Shown: positions 45,504 to 55,645, counted from the first letter of the stretch. The stretch is DNA of 64,000 nt from Hespellia sp. (GCA_028694105.1 JAQUUC010000010.1:18962-82961); one strand, 5' to 3'. Notes: generated by a model not told the origin, from the sequence alone. Program-made: numbers and translations.

Positions 45504-45530
45504 CACTTTAACACGTTACGCTTTAAAGTG
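45504..45530. promoter_or_regulatory. Inverted repeat in the symporter leader
   Basis: CACTTTAA and TTAAAGTG are perfect 8-bp arms with an 11-base spacer, between the promoter and the symporter start; an operator is plausible. Confidence 0.45.
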
Positions 45531-45548
45531 CTAAAGTTATCATTTATA

Positions 45549-45595
45549 AAAATACCATATACAGATAGACTTGTCAATCAAATCTCCGTATATGG
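45549..45595 (-). promoter_or_regulatory. Symporter promoter embedded in a long palindrome
   Basis: On the minus strand TTGACA (45572-45577) and TATTTT (45549-45554) are 17 bases apart. CCATATAC...AGAT and ATCT...GTATATGG (45555-45566, 45582-45595) form an inverted repeat around the -35 box. The same structure, followed by TATTTTTAT, could also end the mgsA transcript. Confidence 0.6.
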
Positions 45596-45603
45596 CATTT
45601 ATT

Positions 45604-46080
45604 TTATTTCATTGCGTCTACTCTGTCCTGCACAACCTTGTGGAAATTCTCCACCTTACGGTTATAGGACTCATTCATGAATTTTGAAAAAAGCATAAAA
45701 TCTGCTGTCGCAAGGTTATTCGCCATCGGAATATCATACACCTGAGCAATACGCAGAAGTGCTTTCACATCCGGATCATGAGGCTGTGCCTCCAAGGGAT
45801 CCGATAAGAAAATCACGAAATCAACTGCGCCTTCTGCAATCTTTGCGCCGACCTGCTGATCTCCGCCCAGCGGACCACTGTTATATCCCTTAACAGGCAG
45901 CCCCGTCTTCTCGGCAATCAGTCTGGCCGTTGTGCCAGTACCACACAAAAAATGACCCTTTAAGATTTCTTTATTCTTATCGCACCATGCAACTAACTCT
46001 TTTTTCTTGCCATCATGTGCGATTAAAGCAATGTGTTTTGTTGCAGGAATTTCAAAATCTACATATTGTTCATTCATCAT
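45604..46080 (-). CDS. mgsA: Methylglyoxal synthase
   Basis: Converts dihydroxyacetone phosphate to methylglyoxal and phosphate, a glycolytic bypass relieving phosphate limitation; 158 residues. IALIAHDGKKKEL, CGTGTTARLI, the catalytic-Asp region GPLGGDQQVGA, and FLSDPLEAQPHDPD are the full set of family motifs. The route also leads toward lactaldehyde and 1,2-propanediol, a possible link with the BMC pathway. It follows the beta-helix protein in a series starting at ppk. Confidence 0.95.
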   Translation of the reverse strand: MMNEQYVDFEIPATKHIALIAHDGKKKELVAWCDKNKEILKGHFLCGTGTTARLIAEKTGLPVKGYNSGPLGGDQQVGAKIAEGAVDFVIFLSDPLEAQPHDPDVKALLRIAQVYDIPMANNLATADFMLFSKFMNESYNRKVENFHKVVQDRVDAMK

Positions 46081-46163
46081 ATCATTACCCTTCTCTCTGT
46101 TTTATTTTCAGTATACATGATTTGCCTTCTGACAGTAAGTGAAATCTTTGTTAAATCGGTATT

Positions 46164-46832
46164 TCAAGCTTGTTTTTCAACAATTTCGCCCTGCTTTTTA
46201 TAAATGCTTCCGCCCGGAACAAATCCTCGCACCATGGAAAGCGGATAAATATCCGTGTGTGGTCCAACAACGCTTCCCGGATTCAGAACAGTTCCACAGC
46301 CTACTTCCACATGATCTCCAAGCATCGCACCGAATTTCTTCATTCCGGTGTCAATACCACCTTCCGGTGTCTTTACAACGACAAGCTTCTTATCAGATTT
46401 CACATTGGAAGTAATGGAGCCGGCCCCCATATGTGATTGATGTCCGAGGACAGAATCCCCCACATAATTGTAATGCGGCACCTGCACTTTATTAAATAAA
46501 ATCACATTCTTAAGCTCTGTTGAATTGCCGACAACACAGCCCTCTCCCACAATCGCATTACCGCGGATAAATGCACAGTGCCGCACTTCTGCATTTTTAC
46601 CGATAATTGCAGGGCCGTGGATATACGCACTCGGAAATACCGTTGCAGATTTTGCAATCCAGATATCGTCTCCCCGCTTTTCATATTCCTCCTCGCTTAA
46701 TGTCTCGCCCAATTCCAAAATAAACGCTCCGATTTTCGGAAGCACTTCCCATGGATAAGTAACTCCCTCGAAAATATCTTTTGCAATGGTTTCATTCAGG
46801 CTATACATTTCTTTGACTGTTAACTCTTTCAT
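46164..46832 (-). CDS. Left-handed beta-helix acyltransferase-like protein
   Basis: A 222-residue protein with hexapeptide repeats from about residue 60 to 200 (IIGKNAEV, AIVGEGCVV and similar) and a helical N-terminus. It resembles the C-terminal acetyltransferase half of GlmU but has no nucleotidyltransferase domain. Sugar-1-phosphate acetyl transfer is possible; the substrate is unknown. It is encoded 14 bases after topB. Confidence 0.82.
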   Translation of the reverse strand: MKELTVKEMYSLNETIAKDIFEGVTYPWEVLPKIGAFILELGETLSEEEYEKRGDDIWIAKSATVFPSAYIHGPAIIGKNAEVRHCAFIRGNAIVGEGCVVGNSTELKNVILFNKVQVPHYNYVGDSVLGHQSHMGAGSITSNVKSDKKLVVVKTPEGGIDTGMKKFGAMLGDHVEVGCGTVLNPGSVVGPHTDIYPLSMVRGFVPGGSIYKKQGEIVEKQA

Positions 46833-46846
46833 GACTGCTTCTCCTT

Positions 46847-48895
46847 TTATTCTTTACTTTTCTTTCTCGGTACATATTTCTTTGACGGCAGCTTATAGAA
46901 CCGTGCTGCCGCATCATAGCATCCCCTAAGCTGGTATTGATTGTTCAGACCGATGACGCCCTGTGTCCTGCTGATAATAAAATGATCCAGCTTTTTCATA
47001 TATTCCTCCGAAGTAATATCACCATCAGCGACATAATTCAGTCCCTTTTCCCAGCTGGCTGTCAGTTCCGGATTTAAAAGGGAACGGATGGAATTATTCA
47101 CAACATCAAACACCATTTCCCCCTGAAGATCCGGTGTGATAATCTGTGTTTTTTTATTCAGTGACAAATATTTGATATGAATCAATTTCTTCAAAATCTC
47201 GGCGCGAGTCGCACTCGTTCCGATTCCGCTGCCCTTGATCTGAGCACGGAGTTCCTCATCCTCAATCAGCTGTCCCGCATTTTCCATTGCAAGAATGATT
47301 GAGCCGGAATTGTATCTTTTCGGCGGCGAGGTCTCCCCTTCCTTAATATCCAGCGACTTTACAGGGAGAACATCCCCCTTTTTTAATTTCTGAATTACAG
47401 AAAAGAAATTGGTATCAGTTCCCGTATCCGCTTCACCGGATTCGTTCTGCAAACTTTCCTCTTCGTTTCTTTTGGCTCCGGGCACACCAACGATTGCAAG
47501 ATACCCCTCTTCTGCAAGCACTTTAAAGCTGGAATAGAAATTCTCGCCCCGAATCTGTGTTGTGATACTTACCTTCTGATAAACCGCAGGCGGATAGAAG
47601 ATACTCAGAAATCTTCTGACAATCGTATCGTATACCTTCTGCGCGGTCGGAGCCACTGAGCCAAGCGCATTTAACCCCTGTCCAGTCGGAACAATCGCAT
47701 AATGGTCCGTAATCTGTTTATCGTTGACATAACGTGTCTTTTCCAGTCCTTTATAGCTTCCGAGCTTCACGATTTCCTGCAGAAATGGAACCGCAGGCGG
47801 ATATTTCATCAAACCATTCAGATTCTTCGATATCTCCTTGGCCACTGCACTCGAAAGTACTCTGGCATCGGTTCTCGGATAAGTCACCAGCTTTTTCTCA
47901 TACAATTCCTGCACGATTCGAAGTGTCTCATCCGGACTGATTTTAAATTGTTTGGAGCATTCATTCTGAAGCTCTGCAAGGTTATAGAGCAGCGGTGGAT
48001 TTTTCTTTTCTTTTTTCTTTTCCATCGAAGTAATCAACGCATGGACCGGCGGCTCCCCACTCAGAAAGGAAATAAGTTCCTGCGCTTTATCCCTTGTTTT
48101 AAACCCATTCTCTTTGTATAAATCAAAGGATTCAAAATAACGGGAACCTTTTACCGCCCGCCACTCGCCCTCGAAGTTCTGGCCTCCGGCATCCACCGTG
48201 CTGAGGACACGATAGAATGGAGTTTTCACAAACTCTCTAATTTCACGTTCCCTTCGAACCACCATGCCAAGCACACAGGTCATGACACGTCCGACTGAAA
48301 TAACGGAATATTTACTTCCGAGAAAATTGGAAATGCTGTTGCCATACTTCAAGGTGAGAAGTCTGGAAAAATTAATTCCCATCAGATAATCCTCCTTGGC
48401 ACGCAGATAGGCCGCATCGCTTAAATTATCATATTCCGACAGATCTTTTGCTTCCCTGATTCCACGCAGGATCTCATCCTCCGTCTGTGAATCAATCCAC
48501 ACCCTCCGGCGCTTCTTTCCAGTCACCTTCGCTTCCTGTTCCACCAGACGATAAATATATTCTCCTTCGCGTCCGGAATCGGTACAGACATAAATCGTCT
48601 CTACATCCGCCCTCGTCAGGATTCCTTTTACAACCCGGAACTGTTTTGCAACCGACGGAATTACTTCATACTTAAACTCTTTTGGTATAAACGGAAGGGT
48701 CTGAAGGCTCCACCGCTTCAAGGCTGGATCATAGACCTCCGGATAGCTCATCGTGACCAGATGTCCCACACACCATGTCACAATTGCATCCTCCGACTCA
48801 AGATAGCCATCCTTCCGGCTTGTTTTTAATTTTAATGCCTTTGCAAATTCCTGCGCGACACTTGGTTTTTCTGCAATATATACTGATTTTCCCAT
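46847..48895 (-). CDS. topB: DNA topoisomerase III
   Basis: Type IA topoisomerase resolving single-stranded or hemicatenated DNA; 682 residues. The Toprim domain opens with VYIAEKPSVAQEFAK, the metal DxDxxREGE-type site reads CTDSGREGEYIYR, and the nucleophilic tyrosine is in VTYPRTDARVLS. The C-terminal zinc fingers of TopA are absent, as expected for TopB. The ATG is one base after the galM stop with no clear ribosome site, so it probably relies on coupling. Confidence 0.94.
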   Translation of the reverse strand: MGKSVYIAEKPSVAQEFAKALKLKTSRKDGYLESEDAIVTWCVGHLVTMSYPEVYDPALKRWSLQTLPFIPKEFKYEVIPSVAKQFRVVKGILTRADVETIYVCTDSGREGEYIYRLVEQEAKVTGKKRRRVWIDSQTEDEILRGIREAKDLSEYDNLSDAAYLRAKEDYLMGINFSRLLTLKYGNSISNFLGSKYSVISVGRVMTCVLGMVVRREREIREFVKTPFYRVLSTVDAGGQNFEGEWRAVKGSRYFESFDLYKENGFKTRDKAQELISFLSGEPPVHALITSMEKKKEKKNPPLLYNLAELQNECSKQFKISPDETLRIVQELYEKKLVTYPRTDARVLSSAVAKEISKNLNGLMKYPPAVPFLQEIVKLGSYKGLEKTRYVNDKQITDHYAIVPTGQGLNALGSVAPTAQKVYDTIVRRFLSIFYPPAVYQKVSITTQIRGENFYSSFKVLAEEGYLAIVGVPGAKRNEEESLQNESGEADTGTDTNFFSVIQKLKKGDVLPVKSLDIKEGETSPPKRYNSGSIILAMENAGQLIEDEELRAQIKGSGIGTSATRAEILKKLIHIKYLSLNKKTQIITPDLQGEMVFDVVNNSIRSLLNPELTASWEKGLNYVADGDITSEEYMKKLDHFIISRTQGVIGLNNQYQLRGCYDAAARFYKLPSKKYVPRKKSKE

Positions 48896-48896
48896 A

Positions 48897-49943
48897 TTAA
48901 CGTGCTACAAACTTGTACATGGTAGAAGTTTGATAGATCTCTCCTGCTTTACATATTGGTTGTTCAAAATTTTTGTGATGAATGGCATCCGGGAAATACT
49001 GGGTCTCAAAACACATCGCATCACGTTTCTGGTAAATCACACCGTCTTTTCCATGTTCATTCTCCACAAAGTTAGCCGTGTAAAACTGCATTCCCGGAAG
49101 ATCTGTGTAGACTTCCATTGTGATATCAGACCGGTTTCCGGTCGCAATCGCCACCTTACGGAATTTGCCCGGATCATTTAAGACCCAGTTGTGATCATAT
49201 CCATTTCCGAAAACAATCGCTTCGTAATCCGCAAAAATGTCTTTCCCAACTTCTTTCTTTTTCTTGAAGTCCATCGGTGTTCCCTTTACCGGGACAATTT
49301 CTCCGGTTGGAATCGACTGACAGTTCGCACGCGTAAAGGAATTGGCATTGATCGCAACTCGGTGCTTTAATATATTGCCGGTTGCATGTCCGTTCAGATT
49401 GAAATAGCTGTGATTGGTCATATTAATCAGTGTATCCTTATTTGGAGAACAATAGTACGAAATCTTTACTTCATTCTCTTCCGTCAATTCATAGGTGACT
49501 TCTATGTCAATCGTACCCGGATAGCCCTGGTCTTTATCTGCACTGTGCAGTGTGAATGTAACTTTTTGGTTACTTTTATTGCGCACATTCCAGATGCGTT
49601 TGCTGTAGCAGCCGTTACCACTGTGAAGACTGTTTTTACCGTCATTCTTATCCAGCTCATACCGCACTTCATTCAATTCGAAGGAGGCTCCACCGATACG
49701 GTTCGCACATCTTCCTATTGTTGCGCCGAAAAACAGGCCGCCGTTCTCATATCCGTCTGCGTGGTCATATCCGAGGACAACATCCACCGGATAGCCATCC
49801 CGGTCCGGAACAATCACCTTTACAAGTGTCGCACCGAAATTGCTCACCGAAATACGCATCCCCCGGTGATTGGTTAAGGTATATAATTTCGTCTCTTCGC
49901 CGGACTTGATCTTTCCAAAGCTGGTTTCCATTATCTCTTTCAC
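48897..49943 (-). CDS. galM: Aldose 1-epimerase (mutarotase)
   Basis: Interconverts alpha and beta anomers of aldoses; 348 residues. Catalytic motifs are HSGNGCYSKRIWNV (His), NMTNHSYFNL (His) and CFETQYFPDAIHH (Glu). The frame begins at GTG with AGGAG eleven bases upstream; an ATG four codons later is equally possible. It sits between ppk and topB without other sugar genes, so it is probably housekeeping. Confidence 0.93.
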   Translation of the reverse strand: MKEIMETSFGKIKSGEETKLYTLTNHRGMRISVSNFGATLVKVIVPDRDGYPVDVVLGYDHADGYENGGLFFGATIGRCANRIGGASFELNEVRYELDKNDGKNSLHSGNGCYSKRIWNVRNKSNQKVTFTLHSADKDQGYPGTIDIEVTYELTEENEVKISYYCSPNKDTLINMTNHSYFNLNGHATGNILKHRVAINANSFTRANCQSIPTGEIVPVKGTPMDFKKKKEVGKDIFADYEAIVFGNGYDHNWVLNDPGKFRKVAIATGNRSDITMEVYTDLPGMQFYTANFVENEHGKDGVIYQKRDAMCFETQYFPDAIHHKNFEQPICKAGEIYQTSTMYKFVAR

Positions 49944-49961
49944 TTTACATCATTCTCCTCA

Positions 49962-52073
49962 TCATCTGTTTTTGAAAAAACCAATCAGTTTCTGCCAGAA
50001 CGTCTTCTTCTGTTCCACAGCAGCCAGCGGTTTTGCCGCGAGCGCAAGCCGCATGAATTCCTGCTGGGAATCCATCGGTTCTTCTTTGTCCTTGATCTTT
50101 TTGTAGGTTCCGTCAGACTGAAGTATTCTGCGCTTGACATTATCGGACAGCATAATTTTTAAATCATGGTTCAGTCGTTCTTTTACCTGCGAATCATAGA
50201 TCGGGCATGCGACCTCCACTCGTTTTTCTGTATTTCGCGTCATCATATCCGCTGAACCGATATATAATTTCTGGTTCTGGCCTTTTCCAAAGCTGAAAAT
50301 TCTCGGATGTTCCAGAAATCTTCCGACAACACTTGATACCGTCAGATTATCTGTATATCCCGCAACATCTGGAAGAATACAGCAGATACCGCGGACAATA
50401 AGATCAACCTTCACACCGGACTGCGATGCCTCCGAAACCTTCTTCATGAAGTCCATATCCGTCACAGAGTTCATCTTCATAACGATACGGCCTTCTTTTC
50501 CTTTTGAAATCTCTTCGTCCATGCACATAAGAATTTTCTGTTTCAGACTTGTCGGTGATACAATAAGGTTTTTGTATATACCATCCAGATTACTGATGGA
50601 CATATTCTTGAAGAATTCCGCTCCATCCTCACCGATGGACTGATTCGCGGTCATCAGTGAATAATCCGTGTACATCCTGGCTGTCTTCTCATTATAATTA
50701 CCAGTTCCAATCTGTGTGAGATATTTAATCTCATTTTTGCTGCGATACGTAATCTGGCAGATTTTTGAATGTACTTTATATCCTTCAAATCCGTAGATTA
50801 CACGGCAGCCGGCCTCTTCCATCCGCTCCGACCAGTCAATATTGTTCTGCTCATCAAAGCGGGCACGAAGCTCAATCAAAGCCGTTACCTCTTTGCCGTT
50901 CTCTGCCGCTGCACACAGATACTCCACAAGTCTTGTCTTCCTTGCCAGACGGTAGATTGTGATTTTGATGGTCATAACATTTGGATCTACAGAAGCTTCC
51001 CTGATCATCTGCAGGAACGGCTCCATGCTCTCATATGGATAAGAGAGTATGATGTCATGCTTCTTCACCTGATTCATTACATTACCACCTGCGACCATTG
51101 CAGATGCCTGCGGTGAAAACGATTCATAGACCAGAGAACGCTTCATGGAAACCGGCACCTTATCCGCAACTGCAAAGATAAAATCAAGCTTCATCGGCAT
51201 TTTGGTCCGGTAAATCTGATCCGGCGTTATCTCGAATTTATCACAGAAAAAGTTCTCCATCTCCTTCGCGAACGGAAATGCTGCCTCAAGACGAACCACC
51301 GCCATCCGCCTTCTCTGATTCAAAGTCTTTTTCATAATAAAACGGAAATCATCATTGTCCGCATATGCATCATCGTCCGGCGAAATATCTGCATTACGGG
51401 TCACGCAGATATAATTCCGGTCCAGTACCTCATACTTCTCAAATACGAGTTCCATGTATTCCATGATGACCTTTTCCATACGGATATAACGGATATCCGT
51501 CCCCGGAAGATATAAAATATCAGAAATGAACTGTGGAACCGGAACAATACCAAGCATTGTCTTATTGTTCATCTTCAGATTTGCAATGACATAAATCTCT
51601 TTATTCAATAAATGTGGAAATGGATGATTGACATCGACAATCTGTGGCGATAACACCGGAAGAACCTGTTCTTTGAAATATTTCTTTACGTACTTTTTCT
51701 CCTGCGACTCCAGTTCTTTGATATCGAGTCCACAGACGCCATACGGATTCAGCTGTTTTTTGATTTCGGAATATGTTTTGTCACGTTCTTTGTACATCGG
51801 ACGGACAGTCGTGTAAATCTGTTCCAGCTGCTCTCTGATGGTCAGACCCGATTTCGAATCGATGGTCTTATCATGATCCACAAGCGACATATCATAGAGA
51901 CTGCCAACACGGATCATGAAAAACTCATCTAAGTTGCTGGTGAAAATAGCAACAAATTTCATCCGTTCAAGAAGGGGAACCGTCTGATCCTGAGCCTCCT
52001 CTAATACACGTTTATTAAAGCGCAGCCAGGATAATTCCCGGTTCTGTGTATATACTAATTTTTCTTTACTCAT
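49962..52073 (-). CDS. ppk: Polyphosphate kinase 1
   Basis: Polymerises inorganic polyphosphate from ATP; 703 residues. The N-terminal NRELSWLRFNKRVLEEA domain, the autophosphorylated His in YKVHSKICQI and the second phospholipase-D-like motif near the C-terminus (KLYIGSADMMTRN) are present. GGGTGAGATAA precedes the ATG. It heads ppk-galM-topB-LbH-mgsA, placing two phosphate-related functions (ppk and mgsA) in one unit. Confidence 0.96.
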   Translation of the reverse strand: MSKEKLVYTQNRELSWLRFNKRVLEEAQDQTVPLLERMKFVAIFTSNLDEFFMIRVGSLYDMSLVDHDKTIDSKSGLTIREQLEQIYTTVRPMYKERDKTYSEIKKQLNPYGVCGLDIKELESQEKKYVKKYFKEQVLPVLSPQIVDVNHPFPHLLNKEIYVIANLKMNNKTMLGIVPVPQFISDILYLPGTDIRYIRMEKVIMEYMELVFEKYEVLDRNYICVTRNADISPDDDAYADNDDFRFIMKKTLNQRRRMAVVRLEAAFPFAKEMENFFCDKFEITPDQIYRTKMPMKLDFIFAVADKVPVSMKRSLVYESFSPQASAMVAGGNVMNQVKKHDIILSYPYESMEPFLQMIREASVDPNVMTIKITIYRLARKTRLVEYLCAAAENGKEVTALIELRARFDEQNNIDWSERMEEAGCRVIYGFEGYKVHSKICQITYRSKNEIKYLTQIGTGNYNEKTARMYTDYSLMTANQSIGEDGAEFFKNMSISNLDGIYKNLIVSPTSLKQKILMCMDEEISKGKEGRIVMKMNSVTDMDFMKKVSEASQSGVKVDLIVRGICCILPDVAGYTDNLTVSSVVGRFLEHPRIFSFGKGQNQKLYIGSADMMTRNTEKRVEVACPIYDSQVKERLNHDLKIMLSDNVKRRILQSDGTYKKIKDKEEPMDSQQEFMRLALAAKPLAAVEQKKTFWQKLIGFFKNR

Positions 52074-52106
52074 TTATCTCACCCTTTCGATCAAATCCTA
52101 TCATTT

Positions 52107-52135
52107 ATTGTAACACGAAGTATGTTGTTTTGAAA
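52107..52135 (-). promoter_or_regulatory. Promoter of the ppk operon
   Basis: TTTCAA (-35, 52130-52135), 17-base spacer and TACAAT (-10, 52107-52112) on the minus strand, 34 bases before the ppk ATG. Confidence 0.75.
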
Positions 52136-52147
52136 GGACAGAAATAT

Positions 52148-52188
52148 AAAAAGAAACTGCCCAGAACAATCGGACAATTTCTTTTTAT
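52148..52188 (-). terminator. Intrinsic terminator of argH-asd
   Basis: AAAAAGAAA pairs with TTTCTTTTT, and the stem continues with mismatches into GCCC/GGAC. A T-rich tail follows on the minus strand, just after asd. Confidence 0.7.
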
Positions 52189-52215
52189 ATTAGAATTCAC
52201 TTAAAAATTTTATCA

Positions 52216-53301
52216 TTATTTTGCGGCAATCAATCCTTTTTCTGTCAGTGCTTCTGCACAGAGAACCGCTCCACCGGCTGCGCCGCGGACTGTGTTGTGG
52301 GAAAGGCCTACGAACTTATAATCATAGATTGTATCCTCACGGAGACGTCCGATGGAAACGCCCATTCCGTTTTCAAAATCAACATCCATCTTCACCTGTG
52401 GTCTGTTGTCTTCTTCTAAATACTGAATGAACTGTTTTGGAGCACTTGGAAGATTCGCTTCCTGCGGGTATCCTTTGTATGATGTCAGCTTTTCAATCAG
52501 CTGTTCTTTTGTCGGCTTCTTACCAAACCTGATAAATACAGCGGCTGTATGTCCGTTGAGTACCGGTACACGCAGACACTGGCATGAAATCTTAGGAAGT
52601 GCTGCCTTTTCAATGTGATCCCCCTCTACCTGTCCAAGAACACGAAGTGGTTCCATCTCACTCTTTTCTTCTTCACCGCCGATATATGGAATTACATTCT
52701 CTATCATCTCCGGCCAGTCCTTGAAGGTCTTGCCTGCTCCGGAAATTGCCTGATATGTGGTCGCGATTACTTCTAGTGGTTCAAACTCTTCCCAGGCTTT
52801 GAGGCAAGGTGTGTAGCTCTGGATTGAGCAGTTTGGTTTTACTGCAATAAATCCTCTGGTCGTTCCAAGACGTTTCTTCTGAGATGCAATCACCTCGAAA
52901 TGCTGTGGATTGATTTCCGGCACAACCATCGGCACATCCGGTGTCCAGCGGTGTGCACTGTTGTTAGAGACAACCGGTGTCTCTGTCTTTGCATATGCTT
53001 CCTCGATTGCTTTGATCTCATCCTTTGTCATATCAACTGCGCTGAATACAAAATCAACGGTGGAAGCAACTTCCTCTACTTCGTTAACATTATGAACAAT
53101 CAATTTCTTGACCGCTTCCGGCATCGGTGTATCCATTTTCCATCTGCCACCGACAGCCTCTTCGTATGTCTTTCCAGCTGAACGCGGGCTTGCTGCCACT
53201 GTTACAACCTCAAACCATGGGTGATTCTCAAGCAGAGAAATAAATCTCTGTCCAACCATACCCGTTGCTCCTAAAATGCCTGCTCTTAATTTCTTTTCCA
53301 T
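52216..53301 (-). CDS. asd: Aspartate-semialdehyde dehydrogenase (archaeal/fungal-type)
   Basis: Reduces aspartyl phosphate to the semialdehyde for lysine, threonine and methionine; about 361 residues. The Rossmann motif is GILGATGMVGQRF, the catalytic cysteine is in KPNCSIQ, and the long form with HRWTPDVPMVVPEIN resembles the archaeal/fungal subgroup. The ATG at 53299-53301 has AAGGAG five bases upstream; the longer frame overlaps argH and is rejected. It follows argH by 16 bases. Its product feeds the diaminopimelate branch that ends in lysA, elsewhere in this window. Confidence 0.95.
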   Translation of the reverse strand: MEKKLRAGILGATGMVGQRFISLLENHPWFEVVTVAASPRSAGKTYEEAVGGRWKMDTPMPEAVKKLIVHNVNEVEEVASTVDFVFSAVDMTKDEIKAIEEAYAKTETPVVSNNSAHRWTPDVPMVVPEINPQHFEVIASQKKRLGTTRGFIAVKPNCSIQSYTPCLKAWEEFEPLEVIATTYQAISGAGKTFKDWPEMIENVIPYIGGEEEKSEMEPLRVLGQVEGDHIEKAALPKISCQCLRVPVLNGHTAAVFIRFGKKPTKEQLIEKLTSYKGYPQEANLPSAPKQFIQYLEEDNRPQVKMDVDFENGMGVSIGRLREDTIYDYKFVGLSHNTVRGAAGGAVLCAEALTEKGLIAAK

Positions 53302-53317
53302 CTTCTCTCCTTCTTTT

Positions 53318-54697
53318 TTATTCAATTATCATATATTTTTCATGAAGTGCAATGACGTTATCCATCGCTTCTTTACTTGGTGCACCGATGGTCTTTCTGG
53401 TGTCCACGCAGGTCTTCATGCTGATTGCTTCATAAATATCATCTTCAAATACCGGTGAAATTGCTTTGTATTCTTCCAGCGACATATCGTCAAGCGCAAT
53501 GTTCTTATCGATACAGTACAATACCAGCTGTCCAACAATTCCGTGTGCATCGCGGAATGCAACACCGTGTTTTACCAGATAATCCGCGGCATCTGTCGCA
53601 TTGGTAAATCCGTTCTTTGCGCTGGCTTCCATGTGATCTTTATTGTACTTCATGGTCTTTAACATTCCGGTGAACAATGCAAGGCATCCCTTGGTTGTAT
53701 CAATCGCATCAAATACAAATTCTTTATCCTCCTGCATGTCTTTATTATATGCAAGCGGAATTCCCTTCATCGTTGTGAGAAGTGAGGTGAGTGCGCCATA
53801 GACGCGTCCGGTCTTACCTCTTACCAGTTCTGCGATGTCCGGATTTTTCTTCTGTGGCATGATGCTGCTTCCGGTACTGTAAGCATCGTCAATCTCAACA
53901 AACCGGTATTCATTTGAATTCCAGATAATGACTTCCTCCGAGAATCTGCTCAGGTGCATCATGATTGTTGCCATCGCTGACAGGAATTCAATCAGGTAAT
54001 CACGGTCGGAAACACCATCCATACTATTCAAAGTCGGTCCGTCAAATCCAAGCAGCTCTGCTGTATATTCGCGGTCCAGCGGATAGGTTGTTCCCGCAAG
54101 AGCTCCGGAGCCGAGCGGACAAGTATTCATCCGCGTATGAATATCACGGAGTCTTGAGCGGTCTCTCTTAAACATTTCAAAATAAGCTCCCATGTGATGT
54201 GCCAGTGTAATCGGCTGCGCCTTCTGCAAATGTGTAAAGCCCGGCATGTAAGTTTCTGTGTGTTTCTTCATTGTATCAAGCAGAACACGGAGCAGCTCCT
54301 TCAATAAGGAATCGACTTCCAAAATCTCATCTCTGGTGTAAAGCTTCATATCCAATGCGACCTGATCGTTTCTGCTGCGTCCGGTATGTAACTTTTTGCC
54401 GGGTTCACCGATACGGTCAATCAGATTCGCCTCCACAAAGCTGTGAATGTCTTCATATTTATCTGTAATCTCGAGTGTTCCATTTTCAACATCTGCTTTG
54501 ATGCCTTCCAGTCCCTCAATGATAACCTGTCTTTCTTCGTCTGTCAGGATATGCTGCTTTGCAAGCATCGTTACATGTGCGATACTGCCGCGGATGTCCT
54601 GTTCATAGAACTTTTTATCAAAAGAAATCGACGCATTAAAATTGTATACCAGCTGATCGGTCTCCTTCGTAAAACGTCCTCCCCATAACTGTGCCAT
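53318..54697 (-). CDS. argH: Argininosuccinate lyase
   Basis: Cleaves argininosuccinate to arginine and fumarate; about 459 residues of the fumarase/aspartase superfamily. The superfamily signature [12 protein letters not shown] is intact, and [13 protein letters not shown] carries the catalytic His/Asn region. The ATG at 54695-54697 starts the standard [10 protein letters not shown]-terminus with GAGG upstream; the longer frame is unsupported. Co-transcribed with asd. No argG adjoins it. Confidence 0.97.
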   Translation of the reverse strand: MAQLWGGRFTKETDQLVYNFNASISFDKKFYEQDIRGSIAHVTMLAKQHILTDEERQVIIEGLEGIKADVENGTLEITDKYEDIHSFVEANLIDRIGEPGKKLHTGRSRNDQVALDMKLYTRDEILEVDSLLKELLRVLLDTMKKHTETYMPGFTHLQKAQPITLAHHMGAYFEMFKRDRSRLRDIHTRMNTCPLGSGALAGTTYPLDREYTAELLGFDGPTLNSMDGVSDRDYLIEFLSAMATIMMHLSRFSEEVIIWNSNEYRFVEIDDAYSTGSSIMPQKKNPDIAELVRGKTGRVYGALTSLLTTMKGIPLAYNKDMQEDKEFVFDAIDTTKGCLALFTGMLKTMKYNKDHMEASAKNGFTNATDAADYLVKHGVAFRDAHGIVGQLVLYCIDKNIALDDMSLEEYKAISPVFEDDIYEAISMKTCVDTRKTIGAPSKEAMDNVIALHEKYMIIE

Positions 54698-54736
54698 ATA
54701 GCAAACCTCTTTTCTACAATTTATATATAGTTCCAT

Positions 54737-54765
54737 AGTTTACCACATTAAAGTGTTTTTTGCAA
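54737..54765 (-). promoter_or_regulatory. Promoter of argH-asd
   Basis: TTGCAA (-35, 54760-54765), 17-base spacer and TAAACT (-10, 54737-54742) on the minus strand. AAACACTTT occurs twice as a direct repeat around the -35 box. Confidence 0.6.
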
Positions 54766-54779
54766 CGAAAAAAAAGTGT

Positions 54780-55490
54780 TTATGACAGGTCTCTGATTTC
54801 CGTAAGTTCAAAGAACCTTGCTGTTTTATAATTATAATATACGACAGAAGCGTTGTACATTTGTCCGCTCGACAGATAAGCCTCATCTTCAATCACCATA
54901 GCCGGATCTCCTGCCTGCAAATCCAGAAGTGCTGCCGTCTCTTCACTTAGCTTATCGCTCCGAAGAATCTTATCTGCAAAACTAATGTTAAGACCTAACT
55001 CTTTCCTGATATATCTAAACAGAGAGCCTTCTGCAATCTGCTGGTCAATTACCGGGATGATCTCCTGATTATAATACGTGTATTCCACCGATAAAGGAAT
55101 CCCATTTCTGCTTCTTGCACGGATGATGTAATAGAGTGGCGTTCCCGGATTACATTTCATACGTGCTGCAATGATATCATCGGCAGCTATGATTTCTAAA
55201 TGGATTACTTTTGTATTGATTGTATCTCCGGTCAGTTCTTCCGTCAGTCCGTTCGTATCCTGCAAGGTCAGACAGTCTTCTCGCCTCTGTTCGCGGATAT
55301 ACATTCCACTTCCCTGGACCGGATATACCAGCCCGAGTCTGGTGAGAATGTTCACCGCATTACGCACACAATACTTACTCACCTTATATTGTTCTGCCAG
55401 CTTTTCTTCTGTCGGAAGCTTGTCGGACTCATGGTATACACCCGCGCCAATATCCTTTTTGATTTCATATGCCAACTCTTGATACTTCAT
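54780..55490 (-). CDS. GntR-family regulator (HutC/UTRA type)
   Basis: A 236-residue repressor. The N-terminal winged helix has KLPTEEKLAEQYKVSKYCVRNA and the VYPVQGSGMYI wing; the C-terminal UTRA domain (about 85-235) has PLYYIIRARSRNG and SVEYTYYNQEIIP, typical of sugar- or amino-acid-binding HutC regulators. The ATG at 55488-55490 follows AGGAG by eight bases. It is divergent from the AraC regulator. The target and ligand are unknown. Confidence 0.88.
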   Translation of the reverse strand: MKYQELAYEIKKDIGAGVYHESDKLPTEEKLAEQYKVSKYCVRNAVNILTRLGLVYPVQGSGMYIREQRREDCLTLQDTNGLTEELTGDTINTKVIHLEIIAADDIIAARMKCNPGTPLYYIIRARSRNGIPLSVEYTYYNQEIIPVIDQQIAEGSLFRYIRKELGLNISFADKILRSDKLSEETAALLDLQAGDPAMVIEDEAYLSSGQMYNASVVYYNYKTARFFELTEIRDLS

Positions 55491-55534
55491 TGCTGTTTCT
55501 CCTGCCAAATGTCAGACTTATTTACACTTTTTCC

Positions 55535-55563
55535 TTTGCATTCTTTCTTTCAATTGATATAAT
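55535..55563 (+). promoter_or_regulatory. Promoter of the AraC-family gene
   Basis: TTTGCA (-35, 55535-55540), 17-base spacer and perfect TATAAT (-10, 55558-55563), about 80 bases before the start. Confidence 0.7.
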
Positions 55564-55645
55564 ATTCCATAACAGACCACTTTACAGTAACGAAATTCGT
55601 TAATTATTATAACAATATTCTATATTTGCAATAGGAGGAACTACA

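Noticed and set aside
54737..54780. AAACACTTT direct repeats as an ArgR operator
   Set aside because: They do not resemble the ARG-box palindrome and may reflect the A/T-rich promoter only.
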